A stretch of 64,000 nucleotides of DNA, taken from the NCBI GenBank assembly GCA_020638155.1, contig JACKJB010000001.1:1054001-1118000 (forward strand), given 5' to 3'. The notes beneath the pieces are model-generated. The model was given only the letters and a program-made list of their open reading frames with translations, had not been told where the DNA came from and ran no database searches. This DNA comes from Rhodospirillales bacterium. Its GTDB lineage: Bacteria > Pseudomonadota > Alphaproteobacteria > Micavibrionales > Micavibrionaceae. Shown here piece by piece: positions 45,915 to 55,600 of the stretch (positions are counted from its first letter, which is position 1; every line of letters starts with the position of its first letter). The position numbers and the translations under genes were made by a program.

Positions 45915-47762
45915 ATGACCACCAAGGATACAGACGATCAGGAGCTTGAGACTTTCAAGACTGCCACCGCTTCGACGCTGCGCGCGATGGCACGACGCGG
46001 GGATGTCGATGTCACATTTGCCGCCGGGGAAAGCCCGATCGGCAAGCCGACCGGCAAAGCCCGCCTGCCCCTGCCCGACCGGGATATGAGCGCCGAAAGC
46101 ACCGCGCTGGTACGCGGGAACGCCGATGCGCGGGCGCTGCACCTGCATCATCATAACCCTTCCGTGCATCTGGAGAATGCGCCGCTGGACCTGACGGCAC
46201 AGGCTGCCTATGACGCGCTGGAACAGGCACGGTGCGAAGCTGTCGGGGCGAACGCCATGCGCGGGGTGGCGCAAAATCTCGGCGCGATCCTGGAAGAGAA
46301 ATGCCGCCGCCTCGGCTATAGCGCCATTGAAAACCGCGAAGACTGTAATCTTGCCGACGCCCTGCATGTGCTGGGCCGGGTCGCCATGACCGGGGAAACG
46401 CCGCCGCCCTCATCCGAAAGCCTGTTTGCGCTGTGGCGGCCGTGGCTGGAAGAAAAGCTCGGGCCGGACGGGCTGGCGCAATTGCGCGAAGCGATGCATG
46501 ACCAGAAAGCGTTTGCCGATCTGGCCAAAAGCCTCATCAGCCAGATGGATATCGATCTCGGCGATCCGCCTCAGGCCGAAGATGAAGATACGCTGGATAG
46601 CGATGAAATGGACGGCGAGGAAGACTCCGAAGAAACCGAAGAGGATCAGGAAGAAGAATCAGACGCCGGGGAAGGCAGTGATGACGACGCCGATGCCGAC
46701 AGCACCGAAGATAGCGGGGAAAGCCGTCATCAATCGGATGAAGAAATGCCGGAAGACCTTCAGAAAACCGATGCGGATGATGACCCCGAAATGCCGCGCA
46801 CCCGCCGTCCCGAAGGCTACATTCCCGGCCCGGACAGTTCTTATACGATTTACACCACGCAATATGATGAAATCGTCAACGCCGAGGACCTCGCCGAACC
46901 GGAAGAGCTGGAGCGGCTGCGCAGTATGCTGGACCAGCAGCTTTCTCACCTGCAAAGCATCATCACCCGGCTGGCCAACCGCCTGCAGCGCAAACTGATG
47001 GCCAAGCAGCAACGGTCATGGCAATTCGATCTGGAGGAAGGGACGCTGGATACAGGACGGCTGGCGCGGATTGTTGCCAACCCTTCGATCCCGCTGGTTT
47101 ACAAGCAGGAGCAGCAGACCGAGTTTCGCGATACGGTTGTGACGATGCTGATCGATAATTCCGGTTCCATGCGCGGACGGCCGATCGCGATTGCCGCGAT
47201 GTGCACCGATATCCTTGCTAAAACGCTGGAACGCTGCGGGGTCAAAGTCGAAATTCTCGGCTTCACCACGCGGGCATGGAAAGGCGGCAAATCCCGAGAC
47301 CTGTGGATCCATGACAGCCGCCCGCCTCACCCGGGCCGCCTGAACGATTTACGGCATATTATCTACAAACAGGCCGATACGCCGGGCCGCCGGACGCGCA
47401 AAAATCTCGGACTAATGCTCAAAGAGGGGATTTTGAAAGAGAATATCGACGGCGAAGCGCTGGTCTGGGCGTATAACCGCCTTGCCGCACGCGGCGAGAA
47501 ACGCAAGATCCTGATGGTGATTTCAGACGGGGCACCGGTGGACGATTCAACTTTGTCCGTTAATCCATCAAACATCCTCGAACTTGACCTGCGCAACGTC
47601 ATCCAGTGGATCGAGGATATCTCCGCCGTTGAGCTGACCGCGATCGGGATCGGGCATGATGTGACGCGATACTATAAAAAGGCACTGACGATTGCCGATG
47701 CGGACGAACTGGCCGGGGCGCTGATTGGGCAAATTGAGAAGTTATTTGATGAAACGTTATAG
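45915..47762 (+). CDS. cobT: cobaltochelatase subunit CobT (VWA protein)
   Basis: Protein of 615 residues. An N-terminal helical domain is followed by a very acidic stretch (about 220-280, Glu/Asp in nearly every position) and a C-terminal von Willebrand A domain. The metal-binding MIDAS reads [13 protein letters not shown] at about residue 412, with [20 protein letters not shown] after it. It is the partner of the CobS ATPase. Together they resemble magnesium-chelatase ChlI/D and other MoxR-VWA pairs. The stop abuts a terminal-inverted-repeat element. Confidence 0.93.
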   Translation: MTTKDTDDQELETFKTATASTLRAMARRGDVDVTFAAGESPIGKPTGKARLPLPDRDMSAESTALVRGNADARALHLHHHNPSVHLENAPLDLTAQAAYDALEQARCEAVGANAMRGVAQNLGAILEEKCRRLGYSAIENREDCNLADALHVLGRVAMTGETPPPSSESLFALWRPWLEEKLGPDGLAQLREAMHDQKAFADLAKSLISQMDIDLGDPPQAEDEDTLDSDEMDGEEDSEETEEDQEEESDAGEGSDDDADADSTEDSGESRHQSDEEMPEDLQKTDADDDPEMPRTRRPEGYIPGPDSSYTIYTTQYDEIVNAEDLAEPEELERLRSMLDQQLSHLQSIITRLANRLQRKLMAKQQRSWQFDLEEGTLDTGRLARIVANPSIPLVYKQEQQTEFRDTVVTMLIDNSGSMRGRPIAIAAMCTDILAKTLERCGVKVEILGFTTRAWKGGKSRDLWIHDSRPPHPGRLNDLRHIIYKQADTPGRRTRKNLGLMLKEGILKENIDGEALVWAYNRLAARGEKRKILMVISDGAPVDDSTLSVNPSNILELDLRNVIQWIEDISAVELTAIGIGHDVTRYYKKALTIADADELAGALIGQIEKLFDETL

Positions 47763-47766
47763 ACTC

Positions 47767-47948
47767 GGGTCAGGACTCATAAATCCATCTCCCACCGTTG
47801 TCATCACACGCTTCACGCGTGTGATCCATGTTTGCCGGACGCGCTATAGCGGACAGTATAGTGAGACAATAAAAATGGATTGCACGGACAAGCCGTGCAA
47901 TGACAGGTTTTAGGAAGAGGGGAGGTTGTAATTTAATGGGTCCTGACC
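47767..47948. mobile_element. MITE-like element with imperfect terminal inverted repeats
   Basis: The left end GGTCAGGACTCATAAAT (from 47768) and, on the other strand, the right end GGTCAGGACCCATTAAAT (47931-47948) are near-matching inverted copies. Inside are two perfect palindromes: ATCACACGC/GCGTGTGAT (47803-47825) and ATTGCACGG/CCGTGCAAT (47879-47901). The element has no open frame and fills exactly the gap between the cobT stop and the DUF1194 stop. The end sequence resembles termini of IS5-type elements as I remember them; no transposase is present. Confidence 0.7.
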
Positions 47949-48977
47949 TTAGCCCTGCTTCGGCGCTGGTGGCTTTAACCCTTCCGGCAGGGGGAAGTCC
48001 GGCTTCATATCCAGCCGCGCCAGCGCTCTGAAATATTCAAAGACCCCGGCATATTCGACGCTCAGCTTCTGCCGCATGCCTTTGGCAACTTCTTCGTAGA
48101 AGACGTTTTTTAATTCCTTACTATTGCCGCTGCGCTTCATATCACGGGCAACAACCCAGACCTGCCCTTCCTGCGAATAAATACCGTCAGGACCACGAAT
48201 AATTTCCTGACTGCGAACATATTGTTTGTACCAGCCATCCAGTGACGAAACTTCGTTGGCGATCGCAAAGCCGTTGATCGTTACGCCCAGCGCCGTCAGT
48301 TCATCCCTGCTGATCTCAACAGGAACATAACCGCTGGTCCCATCACCGAAGATATCAAGAACCCGGCGCTCCAAAGGCTTCCACGGGGCGGCCAGGAACA
48401 TCTGCTGCGCGAGATCCATCGCCGTTGCAATCTGCGTCCCTCCCCGACCCCGGCGCGACAGATTGGCAATCTCGTTGGCAATCCGGTCAAGCTTGTCCGG
48501 GGTCACGGACGAGTCCTTCAGGCACAGAGCCTTTTCCGCTATATCCTGAACGGAATCACAGTCTTTATAGGGCTTATCGTTAATTTCATCTCCGCGAATA
48601 TCCACCCAGCCAAGTCGTACCTGCGCGGAATCATCAAAATCAATAACCGTCAGCGCTATGGATTTTTCACCGGACTTATATTTAATCAGGTTACGGAACA
48701 GTTCGGTATTCACGGCATAAGCCGTGGACTGGAACTCAATCGCCATTTCTTCATCGGTCATCGACCCGCTGGTATCCAGCCCAAGTATCAGCAGCGCCGC
48801 GACAGGATCTTTGCTGTCCGATGCTTCCTTGTGCTTATAGACATCGGAAATATCGGGCACTGGCGGCGGCTCATCAGGTTCCGCCTGCGCAAGGCCGCCA
48901 CTGAAGACAAGGCTCCCGGCCAATAACGCTGCCATAGAAGGCTTCGCCAACTTCTGAAAAAGATGTTTAATACTCAC
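47949..48977 (-). CDS. exported VWA protein of the DUF1194 family (copy 1)
   Basis: Protein of 342 residues with a signal peptide (SMAALLAGSLVFSGGLAQA) and a VWA-like DUF1194 domain. The MIDAS motif is LGLDTSGSMTDEEM, and conserved stretches include LGWVDIRGDEINDKPYKDCDS and RVLDIFGDGTSGYVPV. The start is GTG at 48977 with AGCAGG upstream; a TTG at 48989 is less likely. It is a tandem paralogue of the next upstream gene, sharing the DIRGD and YKDCDS segments. It is expected in the periplasm; function unknown. Confidence 0.88.
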   Translation of the reverse strand: MSIKHLFQKLAKPSMAALLAGSLVFSGGLAQAEPDEPPPVPDISDVYKHKEASDSKDPVAALLILGLDTSGSMTDEEMAIEFQSTAYAVNTELFRNLIKYKSGEKSIALTVIDFDDSAQVRLGWVDIRGDEINDKPYKDCDSVQDIAEKALCLKDSSVTPDKLDRIANEIANLSRRGRGGTQIATAMDLAQQMFLAAPWKPLERRVLDIFGDGTSGYVPVEISRDELTALGVTINGFAIANEVSSLDGWYKQYVRSQEIIRGPDGIYSQEGQVWVVARDMKRSGNSKELKNVFYEEVAKGMRQKLSVEYAGVFEYFRALARLDMKPDFPLPEGLKPPAPKQG

Positions 48978-49059
48978 GCGCCTGCTCAATTCATTTTTAT
49001 TTTTGGCTTTGGTGCACTAATACAGATAGCTTCCTTGAAAAAACTTTCCTTACATGCGT

Positions 49060-49118
49060 TTCCCGCGAAAGCGGGAATCTCGTGGGTTAGAGCCTCCAGA
49101 CCCCCGTTTTCACGGGGG
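49060..49118. repeat. REP-like double palindrome
   Basis: Two GC-rich hairpins lie 24 bases apart: TTCCCGC/GCGGGAA with a GAAA loop (49060-49077) and CCCCCGT/ACGGGGG with a TTTC loop (49101-49118). This paired layout is that of bacterial REP/BIME intergenic repeats. It lies between the tandem DUF1194 genes. Confidence 0.75.
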
Positions 49119-49208
49119 AAGCAGGGAAATTACCTACACCTATGCACCAGTGCCTTATTTTTTATTAAGGGACAAGCTTTGCACAAAAGTGCAGCATCGG
49201 TCAAACAC

Positions 49209-50228
49209 TTAATAAGACGGTGCTACAGGCTTGGGAATCGGAAAGCCCGGTTCGATATCCAGACGCGCCAGCATGCGTTCATATTCGGTAACACCCGCGA
49301 ATTCGATACTTAATTTCTGGGTCATGCCCCGGGTCACTTCGGCAAAAAACGGTTTAATTACATCATCTCCGTTATCGCTATCCTGCATATTGCGGGCAAC
49401 TGCCCAGACCCGGCCTGGCTGGGAATATATCCCTCCCAGCCCTTCCGCATACCCCTGCGTTACAACATTCTTCTCAAAAAATCCGCGCAAAAACCTATTC
49501 TCATTTTCAATCGCGAAACCGTTCACCGTAACCCCCAAGCCTCGCAGCCTGGCCTGACTCTTTTTCATCATCCAGATTTCGCTATCGCCATCCCCGAAAA
49601 TATCAAGGACGCGCATACTGGTTACTTTCCACGGGCAACTCAGGAACAACTCGAAACTCAAATCCATGGCCCTGTGAATCGATGTTGACCCCTGGCTTAA
49701 CCGGGGGAGGTTCTGGACCGTATTCGATAATTGGTCAAGTTTATCAGGAAATGCTGAAGACTCCTTACGGCACTGAAATCGCTCAGGCTGCGATTGCAGG
49801 CTATCACAATCTTTATAAGGCTTGTCATTGATCTGGTCGCCCCGGATATCCACCCACGGAATACGCACTTGTGCATTGCCGTCAAATTCGATTAAGGCAA
49901 GCGCCAGGGAATTTTCCCCGGGATTAAGACTGGAACGGTATTTAATGACATTTCTGAACTGCTTTGAATTCAATGCCGCCGCCGTCGCAGACAGGGCAAT
50001 GCCCAATTCAGGATCTGTCATGGAAATGCTGGTATCCATTGCCAGGATAAGCTGCGTTCCGACCGGATTGCTGCTGCTTGGCGCAAAAGTGATTGGCTCC
50101 GCCCCGGCATTGTCCTCTTCGGCCAACACGGGAAATGCGGCAGCAGTCAGAGTTCCCGCGAACAGCAAGGATGTCGACACTTTGGTCATGCACCCAAAAA
50201 GCGATGTGAGTGGTGATCTCCCGTTCAT
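49209..50228 (-). CDS. exported VWA protein of the DUF1194 family (copy 2)
   Basis: Protein of 339 residues, paralogue of the gene at 47949. A signal peptide (VSTSLLFAGTLTAAAFPVLA) is followed by the DUF1194 VWA domain with MIDAS LAMDTSISMTDPEL; DxSxS is retained. It shares IPWVDIRGDQINDKPYKDCDS and RVLDIFGDGDSEIW with copy 1. The start at 50228 is preferred because AGGA lies six bases upstream; an in-frame ATG at 50276 lies further out. Separated from copy 1 by a REP-like repeat, which may have affected the duplication. Confidence 0.88.
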   Translation of the reverse strand: MNGRSPLTSLFGCMTKVSTSLLFAGTLTAAAFPVLAEEDNAGAEPITFAPSSSNPVGTQLILAMDTSISMTDPELGIALSATAAALNSKQFRNVIKYRSSLNPGENSLALALIEFDGNAQVRIPWVDIRGDQINDKPYKDCDSLQSQPERFQCRKESSAFPDKLDQLSNTVQNLPRLSQGSTSIHRAMDLSFELFLSCPWKVTSMRVLDIFGDGDSEIWMMKKSQARLRGLGVTVNGFAIENENRFLRGFFEKNVVTQGYAEGLGGIYSQPGRVWAVARNMQDSDNGDDVIKPFFAEVTRGMTQKLSIEFAGVTEYERMLARLDIEPGFPIPKPVAPSY

Positions 50229-50375
50229 AACGTCCTGTTTTATGTTTTTTAATTCCGTGTTCGCGCAAATTTGCATAAAACAAAACGATCGTCAATGGTT
50301 TATCGACAGAAAGGATTGCGTGGCAAAAGAAAACGCTGGTTTTCCGGCAGGCAATCTCATAAAACCAAAGACAGG

Positions 50376-51767
50376 ATGTCTAAAGAAAAGAAAATATATA
50401 AACCCAAATCCGTCAGCGGTTTCCCCGAATGGCTCCCCGAAGTCCGCCGGGTCGAGCAGCAATGGTTCGATCATATCCGCCGCGTGTTTGAATCCTACGG
50501 GTTTTGCTCTATCGAGACCCCCTCGATCGAAGAGCTGGATGTGCTGCGCGCCAAGGGCGAGGTCGATAAAGAAATCTATGTGCTGGAACGGCTGCACAAG
50601 GAAGAGGACGATGACAGCGACGCGCGGCTTGCGCTGCATTTCGACCAGACCGTCCCGCTGGCCCGGTACGTCGCCCAGCATTTCAACGATTTAATCTTCC
50701 CGTTCAAACGCTACCAGATGCAGCGTGTCTGGCGCGGCGAACGCCCGCAGGCCGGACGGTTCCGCGAATTTTACCAGTGCGATATCGACGTCATTAACGT
50801 TGACGCCCTGCCCCTGCACTTTGACGCGGAAATGCCCGCGATCATCTGGGAAGTCCTGAACGACCTGCCGGGGATGGAGGGAGAGAACATCCAGTTGCGG
50901 GTGAGTAATCGGAAAATTTTGATAGGCATGTGTGAATGTCTTGGCATTACCAACATTGTCGAAGTGACCCGCATCATCGATAAACTTGAAAAAATCGGTG
51001 AACAGGATGCGTACGCAGACTTATTAGAACTCGGTCTCAATGACGAGCAATTAGCACTGATTATTGAGATCAGCAGCATAAAGTCATCACCATCCGAAAT
51101 TTCTGGATTGCTTCGCGATTTCATCGCTCGCAATGACGTCATTGCGAGGAGCGGCAGCGACGAAGCAATCCAGACTTTCAATGGAGGTGTGGCCGAACTT
51201 GAAACGGTTATGGACCAGCTTAAACACCTCCCGGAAGACGCAGTAATCGCAGACCTCTCCATCGTCCGCGGCCTTGATTACTACACCGGCACGGTCTACG
51301 AAACCGTGTTTACCGATGATCCCGGTTACGGGTCGATCTGTTCGGGGGGGCGGTATGATGACCTGGCGGGGAGTTATATTAACAAGGCCCTGCCCGGGGT
51401 CGGGATTTCGATCGGGTTCTCGCGGCTGTTCGACCGGCTGCGGCAGAAAGGCGCGTTCGATGTGACGCGCAAATCGGCGGCGGATATCCTGATGGTCCTG
51501 CCGAATGAAGAGCAGCGCGCCGCCGCGGCGGAAACCGCCCGTACCTTGCGGGAGCGCGGCTATAATGTCGAGCTGTACCACGCGGCGCAAAAAATCAAAA
51601 AGCAGATGTCCTATGCCGAGCGCAAAGGCATCCCTTATGTCTGGTTCCCGCCATTTGAAGCCGGGCAGGATCATGAGGTAAAATGTATGGAGACGGGTGG
51701 ACAAACCAAAGCCGACCCGCAAAACTGGGAACCCCGAAAGGAAGAACGCGATGCGGCTGTTGCTTAG
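50376..51767 (+). CDS. hisS: histidyl-tRNA synthetase with an in-frame palindromic insert
   Basis: Class II aminoacyl-tRNA synthetase of 463 residues that charges tRNA-His. Motif 2 is visible as RVWRGERPQAGRFREFYQCD, the histidine-binding loops as RGLDYYTGTVYETVF and SGGRYDDL, and the C-terminal anticodon domain starts near ADILMVLPNEEQR. The start at 50376 opens the conserved part; an upstream ATG at 50271 would add a non-conserved basic stretch. A 73-base palindromic repeat (51102-51174) lies in frame between the insertion domain and motif 3 and encodes about 24 extra residues, LRDFIARNDVIARSGSDEAI. The frame stays open, so the enzyme is probably functional. Confidence 0.93.
   Translation: MSKEKKIYKPKSVSGFPEWLPEVRRVEQQWFDHIRRVFESYGFCSIETPSIEELDVLRAKGEVDKEIYVLERLHKEEDDDSDARLALHFDQTVPLARYVAQHFNDLIFPFKRYQMQRVWRGERPQAGRFREFYQCDIDVINVDALPLHFDAEMPAIIWEVLNDLPGMEGENIQLRVSNRKILIGMCECLGITNIVEVTRIIDKLEKIGEQDAYADLLELGLNDEQLALIIEISSIKSSPSEISGLLRDFIARNDVIARSGSDEAIQTFNGGVAELETVMDQLKHLPEDAVIADLSIVRGLDYYTGTVYETVFTDDPGYGSICSGGRYDDLAGSYINKALPGVGISIGFSRLFDRLRQKGAFDVTRKSAADILMVLPNEEQRAAAAETARTLRERGYNVELYHAAQKIKKQMSYAERKGIPYVWFPPFEAGQDHEVKCMETGGQTKADPQNWEPRKEERDAAVA
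51102..51174. repeat. palindromic repeat element inserted in frame in hisS
   Basis: The left arm begins TCTGGATTGCTTCG and ends CGCAATGACG; the right arm begins CGTCATTGCG and ends CGAAGCAATCCAGA. The outer 14 and inner 10 bases of the arms are perfect complements, with a looser middle. The unit is of the CATTGCGA...GCAATCC type found scattered through many alphaproteobacterial genomes. Here it is carried inside an essential gene without breaking the frame, as Rickettsia palindromic elements do. Confidence 0.85.
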
Positions 51768-52395
51768 CACTTTATTGTTGATGGTTTTAAGCCTGCCGGC
51801 GATGGCAGAAGGGTTTGTTTACTCCCCCGAGGGCTGCGAATTCCAGATCACCTTCCCGTCCGAACCGCAAGTCACCCGCCGCTGCCATGACAAAGTCGCC
51901 GATAAATGCGCGCTGATGACCAGTTACACCGAAGTTATCTCCCTGGATGCGACGCTCAATTTTTACGTTAGTTGCCGCTCAAGTGAAAAGAATTACCGTG
52001 AAGATTTCTCGCCGGACCTGATGCGGACATCCCTGCTGGCCCGGCCGGATGTTGACCGGCTGGAAGTTTATGACATCAACTTCCAAGAGAGTGACCAGGC
52101 CGTCATGGGCTCCCTGCTCGGCGCAGGCCCGTCCCCGAACGGCAATGACCCGATGATTTACGTTGCCCAGCTCTGGGTCGGCGATGCCTCTGTGTTCTCA
52201 TTGGAAGCAGAATTGATCGGGCCGCAGAGCGAAGAAGCGGATCAGCATTTCGCCAACATCCTGCGCAGCCTGCATCATAATGACTGGGAACCGCCGCAGG
52301 CCGCGGAAGAAACAGCCTCTGCCGGAGAGGAAAAAGCCGTGCCCCCGGCGGCAGAAACCGAACAAAAAGAACCGGAAACACCTGCTGAACCCTAA
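51751..52395 (+). CDS. exported hypothetical protein
   Basis: Predicted periplasmic protein of 214 residues. AAGGAAG upstream of 51751 fixes the start, giving a signal peptide (LLLSTLLLMVLSLPAMA). The mature domain has four or five cysteines (GCEFQITFP, RRCHDKVADKCALM, YVSCRSS), likely in disulfides, and ends in a Glu/Pro/Ala-rich tail. It overlaps hisS by 17 bases, so the two are cotranscribed. No family was recognised. Confidence 0.72.
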   Translation: MRLLLSTLLLMVLSLPAMAEGFVYSPEGCEFQITFPSEPQVTRRCHDKVADKCALMTSYTEVISLDATLNFYVSCRSSEKNYREDFSPDLMRTSLLARPDVDRLEVYDINFQESDQAVMGSLLGAGPSPNGNDPMIYVAQLWVGDASVFSLEAELIGPQSEEADQHFANILRSLHHNDWEPPQAAEETASAGEEKAVPPAAETEQKEPETPAEP

Positions 52396-52442
52396 CTTCC
52401 GTGCTTTTTAAGCGGCTGATTTAAAATATTATTTTCCGTATT

Positions 52443-52469
52443 TTGACAAGGGTTTATTTTTCGTATAAC
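52443..52469 (+). promoter_or_regulatory. sigma-70-like promoter upstream of the DeoC-ALDH gene
   Basis: TTGACA (52443-52448) and TATAAC (52464-52469) are separated by 15 bases; shifting the -10 by one base gives 16. The -35 box is a perfect consensus. Transcription would begin near 52476 and leave a leader of about 185 bases before the ATG at 52662. Confidence 0.5.
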
Positions 52470-52475
52470 GTCGAT

Positions 52476-52661
52476 CGTGGAGGACACTTGGGAGACTTCC
52501 TCGCTAAAGGCGTTTGCGTTTTCGCGGCGCCTTTAGCTCTATCTGGGCCATAGCAGCATCTTACATCTTTCACAAACTTGACTTTTTCTGTAAAAGATTG
52601 CTACACCAAGCAGATAATTATGAATAAAAAATATTTGCGCGAATGGGCAAGGAGAACTCTT
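52476..52661 (+). ncRNA. structured leader or small RNA ahead of the DeoC-ALDH gene
   Basis: Non-coding stretch of 186 bases with two local hairpins: GAGGA/TCCTC (52480-52502) and, directly after it, a perfect 10-bp stem GCTAAAGGCG/CGCCTTTAGC (52503-52537) with a GCG/CGC pairing inside its loop. No U-run follows the second stem, so it is not a simple terminator. It could be a 5' leader with a regulatory role or an independent small RNA. No known riboswitch class was recognised. Confidence 0.35.
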
Positions 52662-55600
52662 ATGGCGAATGATAAGACTATAGATATAGATAAAACAAAT
52701 ACTACGCCCACCGGATCGCCGGATAGCACGGATACAGTAGCAGCACAGGACAATAAGCCGCAACACTCCTCACACGAAATTCGTAATGAGATTGGCCCCT
52801 TGGATATGGCATGGGTCAACAATGTACATTTGAACACACAGAGTACACAAAGGGATGCTGCGGATATCACGGGTCGCCGTGCGATTAAAAAAGAGCATCA
52901 GGTCGCCTGGCTGCTAAAAGCCATGACGATGATTGACCTGACGACACTGAGTGGAGATGATACGCCGGGCAATGTTAAAAAACTCTGCGCAGAAGCCTTA
53001 CAGCCCTTACCTGCAAAAACACTACGGCAGCTAAAAAATGCCGGTTTAAACATTCAAACAGGCGCTGTTTGTATTTATCACAATCATATCAAGACTGCAG
53101 GCGAGGCATTACTTGGCACGACCATGCCGATTGCCGCCGTTTCAACGGGTTTCCCTCATGCACAAAACCCGTTTTCCGCTCGACTGCGTGAAATTAAGGA
53201 GTCTGTCGCCGACGGTGCAACGGAAATCGATGTCGTTATTACGCGTGAACATGTACTAACAGGTAACTGGGCGCGTCTGCATGAAGAAATCTCACTGTTC
53301 CGAGAGGCTTGCGGCGAATCGCATATGAAAGTTATTTTTGAGACCGGTGAACTGGGATCAATGGAAAACGTCGCCAAAGCCAGCCGCGTTGCCATGATGG
53401 CCGGGGCGGATTTCATTAAGACCTCGACCGGCAAGGCTTCCCTGAACGCAAACCTTGCGGTATCGCTGGTGATGATGAACCAGATCCGGGATTATTATGA
53501 TCGCACCGGCATCAAAATCGGATTCAAGCCTGCCGGCGGGATCAGCACCGCCAAGGATGCGCTGGCATATATGACGCTGGTCAAAGAAGTGCTGGGCGAT
53601 GACTGGCTGACGCCGGAGCTGTTCCGCTTTGGCGCTTCCAGCCTGCTCAAGGATATCAAACGCCAGCTATACCATCAGGCCACAGGCAATTACGCCGATG
53701 TCGATTATACCGAACAGCGCGCTTTTACTTTTGATGAAAACAAGCTGGCGAAGATCGTTGATATCTACCACAGCAACGATTACGGCTCTGCCCCGGAATC
53801 CGATGCCGAAGCGATGGCATGGCTCAAAGACAATAACGGCAGGTTCGGCCATTTCATCGGCGGGGATTTTATTCCCGGTAAAGGCAAAAACTTTACAACG
53901 GAAAGCCCGTCCGACGGCCGTACACTGGCAATGTTTAAAAATGCGACCAGGGCCGAAATCGATGATGCTGTAACCGCTGCGCAAAAAGCCCAGCAGGAAT
54001 GGGCGCAAATGCCCGGCTTTAAGAAAAAGCAATTTATGTATGCGCTGGCCCGGCAGGTTCAAAAGCATGCAAAGCTTTTCTCTGTGCTTGAGTCCCTCGA
54101 TAACGGCAAACCGTTCCGGGAAACGTTCAAAGTCGATATTCCACTGGTCGCCCGTCATCTGCGTTATCACGCAGGCATGGCGCAAATAATGGATGAAAAA
54201 TTCCCAAATCATGAGCCGTATGGCGTTGCCGGCCAGATCATCCCGTGGAATTTCCCGCTTCTGATGCTGGCATGGAAAGTTGCCCCGGCCCTTGCCGCCG
54301 GCAATGCGGTTGTCCTGAAGCCGGCGGAACAAACACCGTTAACGGCGATGCTGTTCGCGCAAATCTGCAAAGATGCCGCCGAAGAGGCCGGAGCGCCCAA
54401 AGGACTTGTCAACATCGTCAACGGTGATGGTAAAGTCGGCGCTGCGATCGTCAATCATGACGGTATTGACAAAATCGCCTTTACCGGTTCGACCGAAGTT
54501 GGCCGCATCATCATGAACGCGGCCGCCGGAACCGGCAAAGGACTGACACTGGAACTGGGTGGAAAATCGCCGTTCATCGTGTTTGAAGACGCCGATCTGG
54601 ACGCCGCGGTCGAAGGCGTGGTTAATGCGATCTGGTTTAATCAGGGCGAGGTCTGCTGCGGTGGATCACGCTTGCTTATCCAGGAAAGCGTTTACGACCA
54701 GTTCATTAACAAGCTTAAAAACCGGATGGAAAAACTTCGCGTGGGTCATGCGCTGGACAAAAGCGTGGATGTAGGCGCGGTCATCAGCAAACAGGAAAGC
54801 GCGCGCATTGACAGTATGGTTGCCGATGCCGCCAAAGAAGGCGCAGAGATTTATCAGCCCGCTTACGAGTCCTGTAATACTGCCGAAAGCTGCTTCTATC
54901 CGCCAACCCTTGTTACCAACGTCGATCCGACCGATACGATCATGCAGGAAGAAGTGTTCGGCCCGGTTGTCTGCGCCACCAGCTTCCGCACCCACGAAGA
55001 AGCAATCAAACTGGCAAACCATACAACCTATGGCCTGGCGGCATCAGTCTGGACGGAAAAAGCGGATAAAGCCAACGAAGTCGCCGCGCAAATCAACGCC
55101 GGTGTTATCTGGACGAATGGTACGAATAATTTTGATGCCGCTGTCGGTTTTGGCGGCAACAAAGAGTCCGGCTTTGGCCGTGAAGGCGGGGACGAAGGGA
55201 TGCTGGCCTATATGAAACCAAAAGATGAAATGCTGGAAACCAAAGCCGATGTCAGTGCCCCGCGTACCGACTATGAACGCACCGCACCGGGAATCGACAC
55301 CACCCCGAAAAACTATGTCGGCGGCAAGCAGGCCCGGCCCGACTCCGGCTATTCCAAGCCTGTCGTATCCCATGACGGTCAGAAAATCGGTGACGTTGGT
55401 GTCGGCAATCGCAAAGATATCCGTAATGCCGTCGAAGCGGCAGCCAAAGCGGCGTCCTGGGCAGCAGTCCCCGGTGACACGAAATCACAAATTCTTGATT
55501 TCATGGGGGAAAATCTAAGCAAGCGCGCAGATGAATTTGCCGCACGACTACAAAACCTGACCGGGTGCAGCATTGAAGATGCACACATCGAAGTACAAAA

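Noticed and set aside
50271..50375. Longer hisS start at 50271
   Set aside because: Would add 35 basic residues not seen in the family and overlap the DUF1194 gene on the other strand.
51087..51770. Minus-strand open frame of 227 codons opposite hisS
   Set aside because: Covers conserved hisS motifs on the other strand; its translation has no family features. It stays open partly because of the palindromic insert.
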